DNA of 64,000 bases, from contig PYST01000038.1 in assembly GCA_003049485.1 (NCBI GenBank), positions 118,669 through 182,668 of the forward strand, in the 5' to 3' direction. The position numbers and the translations under genes are program-made. Each line of letters begins with the position of its first letter. Positions within the stretch are counted from its first letter, which is position 1. The notes beneath the pieces were generated by a model, which was given only the letters and a program-made list of their open reading frames with translations, searched no databases and was not told the DNA's origin. The DNA comes from Ophioceras dolichostomum (Eukaryota; Ascomycota; Sordariomycetes; Magnaporthales; Ophioceraceae). Positions 1 through 13,341 of the stretch are shown here, piece after piece.

Positions 1-1074
1 GTGGTATTCTGGCTGGTTGTCGTGCTGACTGTCTGACTGGTAGCGGTGCAATGGGGGCACTGGTGGAATAGAATCCGCCGAGATCGCCGCAGGATCCGCT
101 GGAACTGGGGGTAAGTTCTTTTTGGCAGCTCCGAACGAGAATGTCCGCCCGGCAGCCTTCAGGAATCCACCCGACGATGACTTTGGAATTGGTGGTAGCG
201 GAATATCCCCATACGGCTTCCGGGCCGCCCCTTTCGACTCGTCTTGTTGGCCCTGTTGGGATTGTTGTTGTTGGACGCTGTAGTCGGTAGCCGAGGACGG
301 GGCCGTGGACGCGTTGCTGTGACGGGAGGAGTTGTCCGTGAAGGTGGTTTTTGTTGTGTTGGAAGAACCACTGCCACTGTTTATGAGAACCAGGTTAGGG
401 GGAGGTCATATTGGTCACCGGAATGTTCCAGGGGTTGGGAGTGGGTGGGAAATTTTGTGTCCGGGGGGCCCTGATGCAGGTGGAGGCGCTTGCTCAATCA
501 ACCTGGCTTGCCAATATTCCCACCCGCGGGTCCCGTGAGCATTGAGACAAACGATTCGGGTCCTCGCGTGTGGATGACACATCACCCGAGTGGATTTGTC
601 GTGGATTGGTCGGGGCAAGATCATGAAAAGGGATGGATGGAATGCCAAAGCAATAACATTGAGGAAAGTGGAAAGCGAGAGCCGAAGGCAGGCCGAAACG
701 TACCGGTTTGGCTTGTTCATGTCTGAAAAGATGTTGTCGTCCTCCATTAGCGATAGCGAGAGGTCCGCCACGGTCGTCTTGGGCATGGTGTGGCTTTTGG
801 CAGAGAGCCGGATGCCTCCGTCAAACGTCTTGCCCTGTCCCACCTCGGTCCTGTCCAGGACCCGGAACGAGGATGTTGCTACTGGTGCATTTTCAAGATT
901 GTCCACGGTCGACCTCCGCTTGCCAAACGACACTGGGAACCTAGGCATGGAGAAGGCTGGTCGAGGCCCCTCGTCCACGGATTCCACGGATTTGGCGGCC
1001 AGGAAGGGCCTGGTCGTGGGCTGGCGGGATGGGCGTTCAGCGGCCTTGTAGACGGTTGACGAACCCGACCACAC
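1..1074 (-). CDS. Hypothetical low-complexity protein, 5' part (runs off the left edge)
   Basis: Not recognised. The start is the ATG at 1074-1072. Exon 1 (1074-704) encodes about 123 residues and ends at a GTACGT donor with two bases of a codon left over. The best acceptor is at 377, giving a 327-bp intron, and exon 2 (376-1) stays open to the window edge, so the 3' part is missing. The exon 2 product is rich in Ser, Thr, Pro and Gln, has a Gln-rich run, and carries a short ordered-looking block (GGFLKAAGRTFSFGAAKKN) followed by Pro-rich sequence. Exon 1 has a more conserved-looking tail ending in MEDDNIF. There is no signal peptide or membrane segment, so it is probably a cytoplasmic or nuclear scaffold-like protein; this is inference. 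The intron is long for this window, so the true exon 2 boundary may differ. Confidence 0.55.
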
Positions 1075-4000
1075 AAGGTTTGTGCGAGTATGACGACCGG
1101 GCGAGCAGCTGAAGGTAGCAGGGCAGAGTCACCTAAGTTATCTTGGCTGCTCAGCTGCTCGGAGGACTCGTTATCTGTTGAGTGGGTGCGTCGTGCGTGT
1201 TGAGGGGAGCCGTGCGTGTGTTTGAGGAGGGCGACGTTCGAAGGTGACGCGAGCGCTCGACGGCCAACTGCATATCGGAACGACAACCGTAAGTCAGCGA
1301 CGTTCTCCAGACATGTGGCTTCCCGTCGGCCCATGAAAAAAAAGAAGTTCTACAGTTCAACCCCGAGAAGGCGAGCTAGTGAGGTAGGCCAGGTGGGCAG
1401 GCGAGTCGGGTGATAAAAGTGAATTCGGCCTCGTACGACCATGCCGGGGGGGACAGGTTCCAGCTTGTGTCCGTCTTAGCCTCTCCTGTCTGTTCGCCAG
1501 CAGCAACAACCTCGCCAGTGCAACGGGATTGTTCCAAGACTGTTAAATCCCCCCATTCGTGGCGCTCCCTGCGGCGAAGGCGGCGGCCTGCTTAAAGATG
1601 CCATCCTCACGGGCAGGGCCCTATTCCGGCTGATCCTCGCAGGTTGGCCGAGGAAGCAGGCCTGCCGTTCTGTCTCCGCTGCGAAACGTTGCGGGCCATT
1701 GCACACCTAGGGACGATTGCGATGGCGGCTGTAGCCTCATACAAGAGCTCCCCGCTGACGGTTCCGGAGGCGGCGAGGTTGAAGCAGGCAACAAGAGCCA
1801 GGGGAGGAAAGGATAACGAGACAAGACACACTTACACACGGCAATTCAAGTAACACACAAAGTTGGGGGGTTATTAAGTAGGTATGGTGAATACCAGGGA
1901 GCTACAGAGCAAGCGTCTGGAGTAGCAAAGTGTGACGGTTATTAATACGGGAGTAGTTGTAAAGGACGGCGGGATTTTGGAGGTTGGTTGTATGGATGCG
2001 GGAGTGACGATCTGCTCTCGGATGACGACAAAAGTAAACAACCAACAACTCGGCGTAGGTCGGACGACGGCCGACAGCTGACGATTAAAAAAAGAAGTAT
2101 GTAAATAAAGTATAAAAGTATAAGAGATTGTGAAAGTGAAAAGTTTGTTTTGTCTTCTCCTAAGAGTCGCCGCAAAAAAGGAAGCCAAAAGAGAGACGCA
2201 GTTACTCGACGAAACAATGAGAAGGAATGATGTCGATAATGGGATGCTCAAAAAAAAAACGAAACCGACAGTGGCGGCTGGGGAAGAAAAAAGAGGTGGG
2301 AAACAATTTCACGATTGGATGGACTGTGTGGAAAGAGGAGGCAGGCGGCAGGCGGCAGGTCACGGCAGGGGGGGTGTGGTCATTGTGGCCGCCCTAGCAG
2401 GGCAGGGATGCAGTGGACCGAACGGGCTGGAGGTTGGTGCTTGGATGCTTTTGGTCTTTGGTGGGTGCGTGGGTGCTTGGTGCTCTCGGCCTGATGATGG
2501 TGGGTGGTGGGAGCACACATGGATCCTTACGATGCTGTACGGAGGTACCTCTCTGTAAACCGGGCCGCTCCCTGGAAGGCTAGCACACACAGCAATCACC
2601 AGACCAGGCCACAGCCCACTACTGCAAGCTGGCAGGGGGAGGCAACGGACCGGCGCCTGTGGAGGAATTCATAGTTGAGGCCAAGACACGAATATTTGCC
2701 TGACATTGGGCACACACAACGCGACCGCACACTAACCCGACGTTATTAGCTAGGGCCTTGAGCCGGTGCAGAACATTCAGGAACAACGGCTCGAGGGATT
2801 GCATCAATGGTGGATAGCGGGAGTCAACGGGGCGTCGCGCGAAGTCGCCCACGGACGGACGTAGTCGGACGCAGTAACACCTTCCAAGAGAGAACGATAT
2901 TACTCACTCCTTCGTTCTTTCTGACGGTTCCTTCTGGCTCATTTCGTTTTCTTCATCTTCTTCCTTTATTGCACCGGCAAAAAGCTAACACTGATTGCAT
3001 TCGTGCGTGCGGGGACGACGACCTACATGCCGTCGAGATGCCTGTGTGCAAGGGCCATTGCAAGCATCAAATGCAAGGTGAACTCGATGTTGCCCAAACG
3101 GGTAATATGCAAGCTTGGCTGGATGCTTGTTGAGGTGACCCAGCCGTATGGCGACATCAGTGGAAGAAATCCCGGGCCTACAACTGATAGTCACGAGTTT
3201 GTAATACAGTTGTTTCTTGACTCGATCCTTCTATTCTTTTAATTCTCTTGTTTCTTCGCCATGGCTGGACCGCCAGCCAACGACCGAGGCGGGCAAAAGT
3301 CGAGGCCCAAGAGGTCGGTCGCGTCTTTGTGCTTCAAGGACACACAACCAGAAAAATAAAATAAAATAAACGCCCCGCGCTTCGCCCTTGCGCTCACCCG
3401 ACTGATGGGTGAGCTGTCAGAAGACAGGAGGAGTTTCGCCCCGGTGCATATGCACACGCTCCGTCCCAAAGTCTTTCGCTCACCCGAATGCAGGGCGAAG
3501 GCAAAAAAGATCTGATCAATGGCAAATGGAGGAGAAGCAAAACGACAAACGGTCTGGTCTGGGTTCCAACCATCGAACCTGGAACCGACCCTGCGCCAAC
3601 AATGCGGCACCGGCAGATTGCTACATTGCGCAGGCATCCTGTCTTGATTTTCGTTATTGATGGCCATCTCGAGAACAGGAAACTTCAGGAAAAAGTAATC
3701 CACCATCTTCTTTTGGTGGTGGGGCTAGATATGGATTCTGGATCTGGAACCTCCGGGATTTTGGTCGATCTTAAGTTCCTTCTAGCTCTCTCTTGTGCTT
3801 TCGGGGATCCTCGGTATAACTCGTACGGGAATACACACAAGCAAACTTGCGAAGCCTTTTATTTCTTACGTGAGTGGATGGGTATCGCCTAGTGTTCACC
3901 AAACCCCTTTCCCAAAGCTCGTGTTCTTGGCCCCAAAAGCCAAAGCTGAAGGGTGATGATGATGGGTGCCGATCAGTCTCAAACTCCGCAGCCTCATGGA

Positions 4001-4752
4001 CTCACACCACAGCACACAACAGGGCTTTGTGGCTCAACAACTTCCAAGAACTTCTAAGGTCACTTGTCTCTCCGGGCATATTATATGTCTTGGCTGACAC
4101 GGAGGTCGCACTCAGGTGGCGGCTGCACTGCAGCAGGAGGGCAGCTGGCCGGTTCTTGGCCCGCTTACTGGTGAATAGTGGCCCGGCTAGCCCTCCAGCC
4201 GGCCAAGTCAGCCAGCCAGCTAGCCAGCAACGACAAGCTACGCCCGCTGGCCGCCCCCCGTCATCGTCTCGTCTGGACATACGAGGTCGTGGTCGTGGTC
4301 GGGACTCAAAAAAACCTGTTGCGATGGATCAAAAGCGAGGTGGCCGTCAACAATGGCCAACCTTGTTGGTGGTTTTCTGGTTTTGCCTGGCTCGTGGGAG
4401 GAGGAAGCCCAAGCAAGCCGAGCAGAGCGGGCGGGTGGCCTGCCTGCCTGGCCTCTCAGTAGCCCCGACGGCACTTCGCCGCCGCGAACTGCCAAGCTAA
4501 CGAACCTGCAGTACGTACAACTTATCTCTTCTCTCTATTCTTCCGGGTGATATGTGATGTTCCTCCTGTTCCTTGGCCTGGGCGTTGGATCAAGAAGGGG
4601 GGAAATCTGAGACGCCAATGGGAATGGAAGGGCGCGGGATGGGTGCTCAAGCCTCAAAAATGGACACACAAACACCTCGATGGACGCACCCAGTTATACT
4701 ACGTGCAGTACTTATGAGTCCATGTTCGGAACATGCTGAGGCGGGCGGGGGG

Positions 4753-4780
4753 AGCAGCAGCAGCAGCAGCAGCAGCAGCA
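4753..4780. repeat. (AGC)n trinucleotide microsatellite
   Basis: Nine uninterrupted AGC units in the gene-free span. No supported reading frame crosses it. Confidence 0.9.
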
Positions 4781-6217
4781 TCCCTGAATCTGTGAATCTC
4801 AGGTGAACTATACGCGAGAGACGGCAGCATCATCATCAACAGGTTCCCAAACTTACGACTGCCACCCCGCACACATCTGTCGTACTTGGTTACAATACAG
4901 CAAGCCGTGGCGTTGGACGACATGCGCAGCAAACACGAAGGGAGTGAGAGAAACAGACAGAGGGACGCGCTGGCTGGCAGGCTAGGTGGTCTCGCCCCTT
5001 GCGCCGACCCCCCTGCCCGATTTTCTTCTGCCCCCAAAGTCCGGTCACGGCGGGCACCCAAGACGGAACTTTCCATGCAATTCATGCAATCATGTGCTTT
5101 CTTCACAGAGATGGTACTGCTGCCGTTTGGGCCGGCGCAGTGAGGAATGGAAGAAGCGGTGCTGGCGGAGAACCAACTCATCTGTTATACCGGCGCAGTT
5201 TTTTTGCAGGAAAATGCCAGCGCAAAAGACCATCCCAATATCCAATCTAGTAGGCGTGTTACGATCTATTCCCGAGGACTTGGCTTTTTGGAAAGGACGC
5301 TTCCTCGATTCCTCTGTCTCTTCATTCTCCTTTTTCCCATCTCACGACAACAACCGTCGAGTGTCCACCGTCCATCGAACCGACAGTGTGCATCGGCGAC
5401 AATGTCAACTGTCCACTGTCCCCCGGAGCTAAATTTAATAACCGCCCGATCGGGGGGGAGTCCAAGAGCGCTAGTCAGGGGAGATGCCAATTGGTGGTGG
5501 AACCCCCCCTGGAAAACGCTGGACAAGGGCGACTGCTCTTTGCCCAATTGAGGAGGCACCCTGTCGACCTGTTTCCTGCCGGTCCCGTCACTGTGGTCTT
5601 TTTTTCTGCTTTGTGACGAAAGAAATGGGGAAAGCTACAAGATATTTGCTGATGTGTGCTACTCATCCCACCCCCGGGCACTCTCCTCTCCACGTGCGGA
5701 AACGATTCGGCCTCTCACGAGCTTGCCGTGAGTCCGTAGGCGTGAACCGATCGCGAGAGGAAATATTGAGCAGGGGCCCTCGTATTGAGAAGAAGCGGGA
5801 ACTGATGAGATATCATGCAGAGGAGCGAGGCGGCAATCACGGCTTGTTTAAAAAGTGCTACCCACACAGGCAGGTAGGTCGCTTTTTTGACTTTTCTACA
5901 ACGTATAATATTTGGCAAAACTGCTGCTCCCTATTGTGCGTTGAACTCCTTTTTCTGCCGCAAAATCCGAAATGCGAAATCCTCCGGACAGGATGAACGG
6001 TAATTTGATGAACATAACTGGTAGGTGAGATGAGTCGAGGGCGAGGCAGATGGGGATTGAGGCACACACTCACATTGACGTACCGAACCCCTGACACGTC
6101 AGTGAGAAACAGCCGGGCTTGCCCCCCGTGGCGTTAGAGCTGGTTTGAGCTTTCAGGCGTCAACGGGCTTCCAGCACGATCAATAGCAGCACCACGGCCC
6201 CCATCCCTCCGCCGCGT

Positions 6218-6265
6218 CACCAGAACAGCACCAGAACAGCGCCAGACAGCACCAGACAGCACTAG
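6218..6265. repeat. Degenerate short tandem repeat (CAGCACCAGAAC-like)
   Basis: About five imperfect copies of a 10-11 bp unit built from CAC/CGC followed by CAGAACAG or CAGACAG. It is noncoding. Confidence 0.7.
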
Positions 6266-7215
6266 ATGCACGCTATCTCCGCTGGTCCTCAGGAGACCAA
6301 GAGAACTTGGACATCAGGCATTGGTCCATGAAAGAGAACGCCGTCGGAGTCTCGGCACCTCGATAGGCGTGTTGCCAACTCGCATATAGATCCTCCGGCA
6401 GCCACGCTGGCATCATCGCCATCAAGCCATCAAAGACGCGTTTTCTATTGGAAGTTTGGTTACTCGGCACCTGAGCCAGCTGGAGCTGGTGGGGGCGCCC
6501 CCGAGAGCCAGCTATCCACAGTGGTTGCTCGCCAGCCTGCAGATCGGATCTGACGTGGGACCCTAGGGATGGTGGCGCCGTCATTTCGTTCAATGCAGTT
6601 TCTTATTTCGCCTCCCCGGCCGTCGCCGGTCGACCGACTCACCGACTTCGACTTTCAAATCCCCACGCCTGTTGGCATTCACTCTCATTGATGATAAAAA
6701 CTTGGGACGGGTTTCTAGTGAATGGGGGGAGGGGAGGGGGGTTTTCTGGCCCATGTTTTTGACTGAACGGGAAAGACGCGGCCCATCGTTCCAGGTTGAT
6801 CCTCTTTTCCCGGTTCGTAGTCCCCTGCGCTCCTGTTTTTTTTTCCTCGCCCGGCCAATGGTCCCCCGCGCCACGCGGGACGATCGCCATTAAATGACAT
6901 CAATAAGCCCGCCTAGGCTGTTGAAAGAGGCAAGCGGTTCTCCTTATATCTTGCGTACCGGCTCCTCTTAGCTCGATTTTCCTCCCGAGCTGAGCAATGG
7001 AGAGGAATGCCGGAGTCACCCCAAGCAAGCTTTTCACGCTTTTCGTATTCTCTGGCGCATGAAAATCCACACTCTATACGGAATAACCCTCTCGCTCTCC
7101 CCGGAGCTCGACTCTTGACTCAGGGCGGAGGCGAAGGGTCTCATCGAGCCTCCTGCGGAGGCATCGCCAAGACCAAAACATATCCAGCTCTGATGGACAT
7201 CAGTCAGACCATTGC

Positions 7216-7351
7216 GGCGTCAAATCTTTAGGGAGGGGAGGTTCCATTTCATTGAACGATTATCTACAACGGATTATTGAGCTAGGTGCCGTCTACAGAT
7301 GATGGTTAGTGACGGCTGTACTACAGACGGCACATAGGGAGATTTGACACC
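7216..7351. mobile_element. MITE-like element with terminal and internal inverted repeats
   Basis: The ends are GGCGTCAAATCT (7216-7227) and AGATTTGACACC (7340-7351), inverted complements with one mismatch in 12. Nested inside is a second inverted pair, GTGCCGTCT (7286-7294) and AGACGGCAC (7325-7333), extended inward by ACAG/CTGT after a 5-base bulge, so the transcript could fold into a hairpin. A direct repeat AACGATTAT lies at 7255-7263 and 7359-7367. No target-site duplication is evident and there is no transposase. The size (136 bp) and layout fit a miniature inverted-repeat element, but a structured regulatory or transcribed element is also possible. Confidence 0.4.
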
Positions 7352-8131
7352 GTAAGTCAACGATTATTACTGTTTCTGTTCCATACAGCTATTAGAGTTG
7401 TATAAGGAAGGCTTTTGGCAACGGCCAAGGCCGTTATCATGAACACATCGATCACACAAACACGAGATCGAGCTTTCAGCTCTCATTCAGCTCCCTGGAA
7501 GTCCCTTGGAGCTCCCGGGCCCCGCTGCCCCGATTCCCGAGGGTCTGATCGCTCACTGGAGGCTGATCGGCAACCAACTCGTGGCTACCCATCCGGTTCC
7601 GCAGGGTCCCCGGACCGCGTCTTTTTTGCTCTAACCGCGACTCGGTCTAGTCAAGTGACTGTTCGTTGCTGCAGTGAGCGCTGATGAGCTGAGCACTTAT
7701 CGCTGAGCACTGAGCAGCCAGCCGCGCTATGTGAACCCTATCCGTGAGAATTCGCGCATAGCATCTAGCTTTCCTAGTTACAGTTTAAGCCTCTTGGTAG
7801 GAGACCGCGGAGTAGCTTACGTTGTGCATTCTACCTGTGTTGGTTCTCATCTCCTCGCCCCTCCCCATCTAATAGGAACGGGGGCTTTTCTTGGCTGCTG
7901 GACTTTGGATCCTCTCAGTACCTCATTGCCTATCAATTTTTTTTCTTGCCCTCTGTCGGCTCCCTCTCAGCAATCTGTAACGCGACGTCCCGCTAGCGGG
8001 GGTTTTCTTTTGTTTCTTGTGTTCTACTTTGTTTTGCTTCTTGTGTATCTTTCCCTGATCTTAACGTCCACCTGTCACTGTCTTACTTCCATCCTCCTCC
8101 AGTCTCCGTCCGGTCTCCGGAACGGAACGCG

Positions 8132-9164
8132 ATGAGCTCTCCACTCGTTGCAGGAGCAGGAGGCTCGTTGGAGGCAGCATCGCCTTCGCCGTCGTACAGG
8201 CGACCATCTTTCCTCCTGTTGCAGGAGGAGAGCAACTTTCCGCTCGCGTCCAAAGGCCACGGGACACTAGCTTCACTGATTCGGAACCGGTCGACCACGT
8301 CGCTGCTCCACTGGCGCCACGACGACGACGATGGCCATGATCATGCTACGCTAGGTTCGCGTGACGATGACGTGGAGGACCACCGAGCCCGAGTCGACGA
8401 CCGGCGTCTCAGCGCAATCCTCAACGGGCCGCACATGCGGTCCATGCGCCTGATCGGGAAGAATAATCCTAGGTACCGCTGGGAGCGCTACTGGAAGACC
8501 GAGGAGCAGCTCAAGGAGTACAAGAAGCCGATGTGAGTTGTAACTTTTACCATGCTACCACACTGTTGCTGTGAAAGAAAGATGAAGGTGAAGATCAACA
8601 AAAACGGCCACGTGCGATGTCAGGTTGCCCAAAGTACACAGTACCGGGCTGGATATCATCTGCAATAGCTCGGGTGATCATAGGTACCTAGGTACCTCTC
8701 CATGCATCATAGTACATGCGGCAACTCCCAGCCGGAACCGGGATCGGGGATGGTATCAGGGTCAGGATCGGGGTCGGGGTCAACCTGAGAAGACAGTGCA
8801 CACGCGGCACGCAACACGCAGCACACACCAAGCTGACCCCTGAACCGGTATTAGTCGCCAGTACTACGAGCGCACAAACTACCTAATACAGCAGTACCTA
8901 TACATCGACCGGCTGCTGGACTCATCGCTGCCGCACGACCTGCTGAACGAGTACAACTTCATGCCGGCCTCGGCCTTCCGCGGCGTCGAGATTCCGGAGA
9001 CCATCTCGGAGGAGACAGCCTCAATGGCGAAGACGCCGCCCATATCGATCGGAGTAGAGGCCGCCTCACCGTCCTCTTCCTCAGCCAACCTGCAGGGATC
9101 GATACACGCAGGCGGTGCCAGTGGTGCAGGCTCGCTCCTGTCGCCCAGCTCCGCATCCGCATCC

Positions 9165-9204
<40 letters not shown>

Positions 9205-11188
9205 CCGGGCCGGGCGGAGCAGCTGCCACGACCGCCGCAGCCAACAGGAAGGTCAAGCGCACTCCACAGAACATCTACCGCCCCACCGAGACCACACCGC
9301 TCTTCGCCCACGAGCCGGACGAGGAGGCAGGCCTGGGCGGCCCCCTCACGCCGCGGCCGGACATCCCCTTCGTGGAGGACGACAGCGTCGACAGCGGGGC
9401 GCGCATCGTGACGGTGGCCATCTACGTCAACTTCGCCGCCAACGCCGTGCTGCTCGCGGGCAAGATCGCCGTCATCATCAGCGTGCCGTCCATCTCGGTG
9501 CTGGCCAGCCTGGTCGACGCCGTGCTGGACTTCCTGTCCACCGCCATCGTCTGGGTCACCACCCGCCTGATCAGCAGCAAGGACCAGTACAGCTACCCCG
9601 TCGGCCGCAGGAGGCTCGAGCCGCTGGGCGTGCTCGTCTTCTCCGTCATCATGATTACTTCTTTCTGCCAGGTCAGCCTGGAGGCCATCCAGCGCCTCGC
9701 TTCGGGTGACCATGAGATTATCGAGCTGTAAGAACCCGAATTAGATCCCATCCCATTTTCCCCCGGCGCCATCTGGTCCCCGGTCTCGGAGTTCCATTTT
9801 GCTAACGCAGCGTGTAATCCACGTTCAAAGAGGAATCCCCGCGATCGCAATCATGCTTAGCACCATCGTCATAAAAGGCCTATGTTGGTTGTGGTGCCGA
9901 CTGGTCAAGAACTCGAGCGTACAGGCACTGTGGGTTCATCATGTCTCATACTGGCCCTTAACTTCTTAACTGAACCCATTACACTACCTAGGTAGTAAGT
10001 ACCTTGCTGGGCCTCCTAACTAACAGATTTCTTGGCAACGCCCAACCCTCTCCGCAAACAACGTAGTGCTTCGGACGCAAGTACAGACGTGATATTCAAC
10101 GCCGGCTCGATCGCCTTCCCCATCATCGGCTTCTACGCGAGGATATGGTGGCTCGACGCCCTTGGCGGCCTGCTCCTGTCGATGATCGTCATCTTCAACT
10201 GGTCCAAGACATCGGCCGAACACATCAAGAACCTCTGCGGGTTCAGTGCGACCGCCGACCAGCGGAACGTCCGTGAGTCTCTCCTCCCCAGGCTCTCCTT
10301 CTCCCCCTCCTCCCTCAGTCCAGCTCATACATGCATCATCTACTCCACAAACATGCATCCATGTTGTGCAAACCCCCCACCATGTTCCCTTGTCCCATGG
10401 TCCCCTTGTTCCCCTATTCGTCGTTCCTACATGCTGACGCAGACTCTGCCGCTTCTCCCCCTCGTTTGTTTCGGAACGGGCCTTAGTCCTGTACCTCACC
10501 ATGCGGTTCGCGAACACGATCCGGCAAATCCAGGGGCTCCAGGCCTACCACTCGGGCGACAAGCTGAATGTGGAGGTACGTCGTACAGCGTCCTACCCAC
10601 CTACCTACTACGCATCCCAACCTACCTACCTACGTATCCTCCCAACCTCTCTTCCCTGCTGCTTCCTCGGGTGGCTGTCAAACGTCAAGTCAAAACACCG
10701 CCAAACAAATCCGAAGTCCCTCCATGATGTCTTCTTTCTTCCCCTTCCACTCCCCGTTCCCCCCCTGTAATCCCTTGACGTTCCTCTTCCTTCTTTCCCC
10801 GCACTTTGAAAATGTAGACACTAAACGGACTGGCAGGTCGACATTGTCTTGGACGCCAGCACCTCGCTCAGAGACAGCCACGATCTCAGGTACGACCCAA
10901 CCATCCCGAGCATTGACCTATGACCCACGCATGAATGACATGACGAAAAACTTGAACCTCTCTTCTTTTCTTCTTCTTGTTCTCTTTCTCTGCTTTCTCC
11001 GAGGAAACGCACACCACAGGTCCTCCATCGCTAACCCTGCCCACCCTTGTGTGTTTCCACCTCTTCCGCCCATCCACAGCGAGAGTCTGCAGTACGTGTT
11101 AGAGTCGGTGCCGATTGTCGACAGGGCATTCGTGCATGCAGACTATGCCACGTACAATCTGCCCACGCACATGGAGCAGCAGTGCTAA
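8132..11188 (+). CDS. Cation diffusion facilitator, manganese-type (DxxxD)
   Basis: Proposed exons: 8132-8532, 8855-9727, 9831-9929, 10067-10272, 10487-10575, 10837-10889 and 11080-11188. All junctions are GT-AG and the frame closes, giving 609 aa. The protein has a long cytosolic N-terminus, a 12-codon GCA polyalanine tract (9165-9200) and six predicted membrane helices in the usual CDF layout. TM2 carries LVDAVLD and TM5 carries DASTD, the paired DxxxD metal-site motifs that mark the Mn-transporting CDF branch; Zn-type members have HxxxD. A C-terminal cytosolic domain follows TM6 (VDIVLDASTSLRDSHDL). It probably moves Mn2+ out of the cytosol into an organelle such as the Golgi, vacuole or endosome, in exchange for protons. 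The substrate call is inferred from the motif only. The motif fits a fungal MTP-like transporter, but I assign no symbol. Confidence 0.9.
9165..9200 (+). repeat. Coding trinucleotide tract (GCA)12 giving polyalanine
   Basis: A pure GCA run inside CDF exon 2, read in the alanine frame. It sits just before the first membrane segments, in a Ser/Ala/Gly-rich linker, and is likely length-variable between strains. Confidence 0.9.
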
Positions 11189-13341
11189 GAGAAAAAAAAA
11201 GAAGGCGCAAAATGGCGGTCAGCAGGGAGATGTGATGATTTTGCCGTCAGTGTACTGGATGAGCTAGGAGGTGCCGGTCGGTCCCGGGTTAGACCCAAGT
11301 ACCTCCCTGGGTAACTAAGAGGTACCTAGAGGTAGTTGTATGTAGTCTGGTACAGTAGGTGACAGCGAACTGCGTGTACTTGTATGTGTGTGACTGTGTG
11401 AACTTGTCTGCGTGTACTTCAATATATAAGAATGTAGACTTATTCTCGCTACCCCCCATGGGTGTTTCCATCACAGCAACTCAGTCTTTCTATCTCAAGC
11501 TCCATATCATTCGCCTCATCGATCATCTTTACATCGAATTTTACAACCCAGGAAGAGAACAACAGTAGCAAGTGTCCACAACAGAAAGGCCGCCGAGACA
11601 GAAAAAAGACTGACTGACCGATCGCAATCCTCGGGACCGAATCTAGCCCAACGAGAACGCGACGAGAACGCAACAAGACCGAACAGCATCCTAATTCGAT
11701 TACGCAGCATATCATCGTCGTCTTCCAGCCAGTCAGTCGTTGAGGTCCGCGATACGTAAGGACTGCGAGGGAACGATGCACAGCGCAGGCGTAACGTATG
11801 CCTACCTAAATATACGGCTGCATGCTCCTACTTCCTGGGTGCTCCCTAACCTGCATGCGAGGACCGGGGTTGAAGAGTTCCTGTTTCCTAAGGTAACGAA
11901 CTAGCCTAGCCTATACTCTCACAGCGCTACTACACTGCAGTGTCTGTCTTTCTGACTGTATGTCTGTCTCCATATGTCTCAGGTACACCCATACATGAAT
12001 CCATATGCCAGCACTGATGTACATCAACGGACTTGCGCCAGTGAGAAACGCAGTTTCAGATTAACTGTTTCCCCTCCACCTCCAGCTCGCTGGGCATTTT
12101 CTGTCGCTCAATGAGGCACGAGGAGGCAACTGCATTTTGTCATTCCATCTCTCAGCTAATGCTGATACTGTTAGGGCGAGAGAGAGGGAGAGGGAGAGGG
12201 GCTGGCCAGCATGAGGCTTATTAAGACTGGCAAGCGATGATGCCGACCCAACCCGATGACTTTGACACTCGCTCTCCGAGTAACCATCCAAGGCCAAATG
12301 CATCGAACATTTGCCATGGCTGAAAGATGGCCGAAAGAGAAAAGAGAAGTGTAGCAGCGAGGGCAAGCACGAAGGTTTCGAGCCTCACCGGTGGGTAGGT
12401 AGGTAACTCTAGGGACTTACATAGGTAGACACCTCCCTATCAACCTACCTCCTACTACTACCTACCTAAGAACCTAGGTGGGTAGGCAGCTAAGGTAAGT
12501 AGCAGGGTTGTTCTGCGTGCCCCTTCATATCAGGACGCCATGTAGCTACAAACGCTCAAGGACGTCTCAACCACCTCCTTCGGGCCTGGTGGAGAAAAGA
12601 AAGATAAATTATCAGGTACCGCGAGGTCAACGACAATGATGAGGGCACACCCATCACGCGGCGGCCGTATCTGGGCCTGGAGGTGGATCTGGGTCTGGAG
12701 GTAGATGTAGACCTCAAGCCGGTCTCGGGTGATCCAGGTGTGGGAGTGTGTGGCGATGGATCGTGGCCGACGCCGAAATCCCCGGCAGTCCGCCACGGGC
12801 CGTCGTGTAAACGATGATCGGATCACACGGGGATAGTCGGACACGATGAGCTTAACACCAACTCGGGTTCATGCGAGCCCCCTAGTCCTTGACACCTAGG
12901 GGTACGGAGCAGATGTGGTATTGGCTAATGAGATGCCGCTAGGCTCGCCGAGTGCGGATTTATACCCCCAATTCTCGTGAAAACACCACAGCATGCCAAT
13001 ACTGTTGAACCGGGGTAGGTCACCACCAAACGCTGCCTCTGACAGAAAGGGAAACGGCGCAAGATGTTATACCGGGCAGGCCGGCAGAGCAAGACCAGGA
13101 ATGCCAGCAACGCCAGCACGGGGAGGGCAAGATATGAGGTTACAGGGAGAGTTGACTACATAGGAGAGTGGTGTCGCATGGGTGCCTTAAAGAGAACCCT
13201 CCTGGCCTACCTCTAGGCACATAGGGAGGTAGGTACCTAGAAGCGAAGCATCTTACTCTAAGAGTGTTTGCAAATACCTAGCCGAGCACGCCATCAGCTC
13301 CCTCTCCCTCCTCGGCCCTGCCAGCAGTCTCGTTTGAAACT
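11189..13341. other. Intergenic span, about 2.15 kb
   Basis: Holds the 3' flank of the CDF gene and a dense block of CCTA/TAGG-type motifs (12391-12500, also 11321-11328 and 13230-13240). Short minus-strand frames at 12530-12844 and 12925-13119 look like chance openings. No gene or RNA is supported. Confidence 0.5.

Larger units (their letters stand above)
1075..8131. other. Gene-free intergenic span, about 7 kb
   Basis: Both strands hold only short open frames with no recognisable domain, no conserved-looking composition and no convincing splice partners. It contains the 5' flank of the left-edge gene, an AAATA-type A-rich run near 3354-3371, an (AGC)n tract at 4753-4780, a degenerate CAGCACCAGA(A)-type tandem at about 6218-6265, a MITE-like inverted repeat at 7216-7351, and the pyrimidine-rich 5' flank of the CDF gene (about 7850-8131). 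I see no RNA gene here, but structure-based searches could not be run. Confidence 0.5.

Noticed and set aside
3560..3610. A GGTTCGAT-like T-loop on the minus strand, considered as a tRNA
   Set aside because: No matching acceptor stem, anticodon arm or D arm could be paired around it. No other tRNA was convincing by eye, but a covariance search was not possible.
3874..4500. Plus-strand frame of 208 codons in the left gene-free span
   Set aside because: Low-complexity Arg/Pro/Ser/Gln composition without domain or splice partner.
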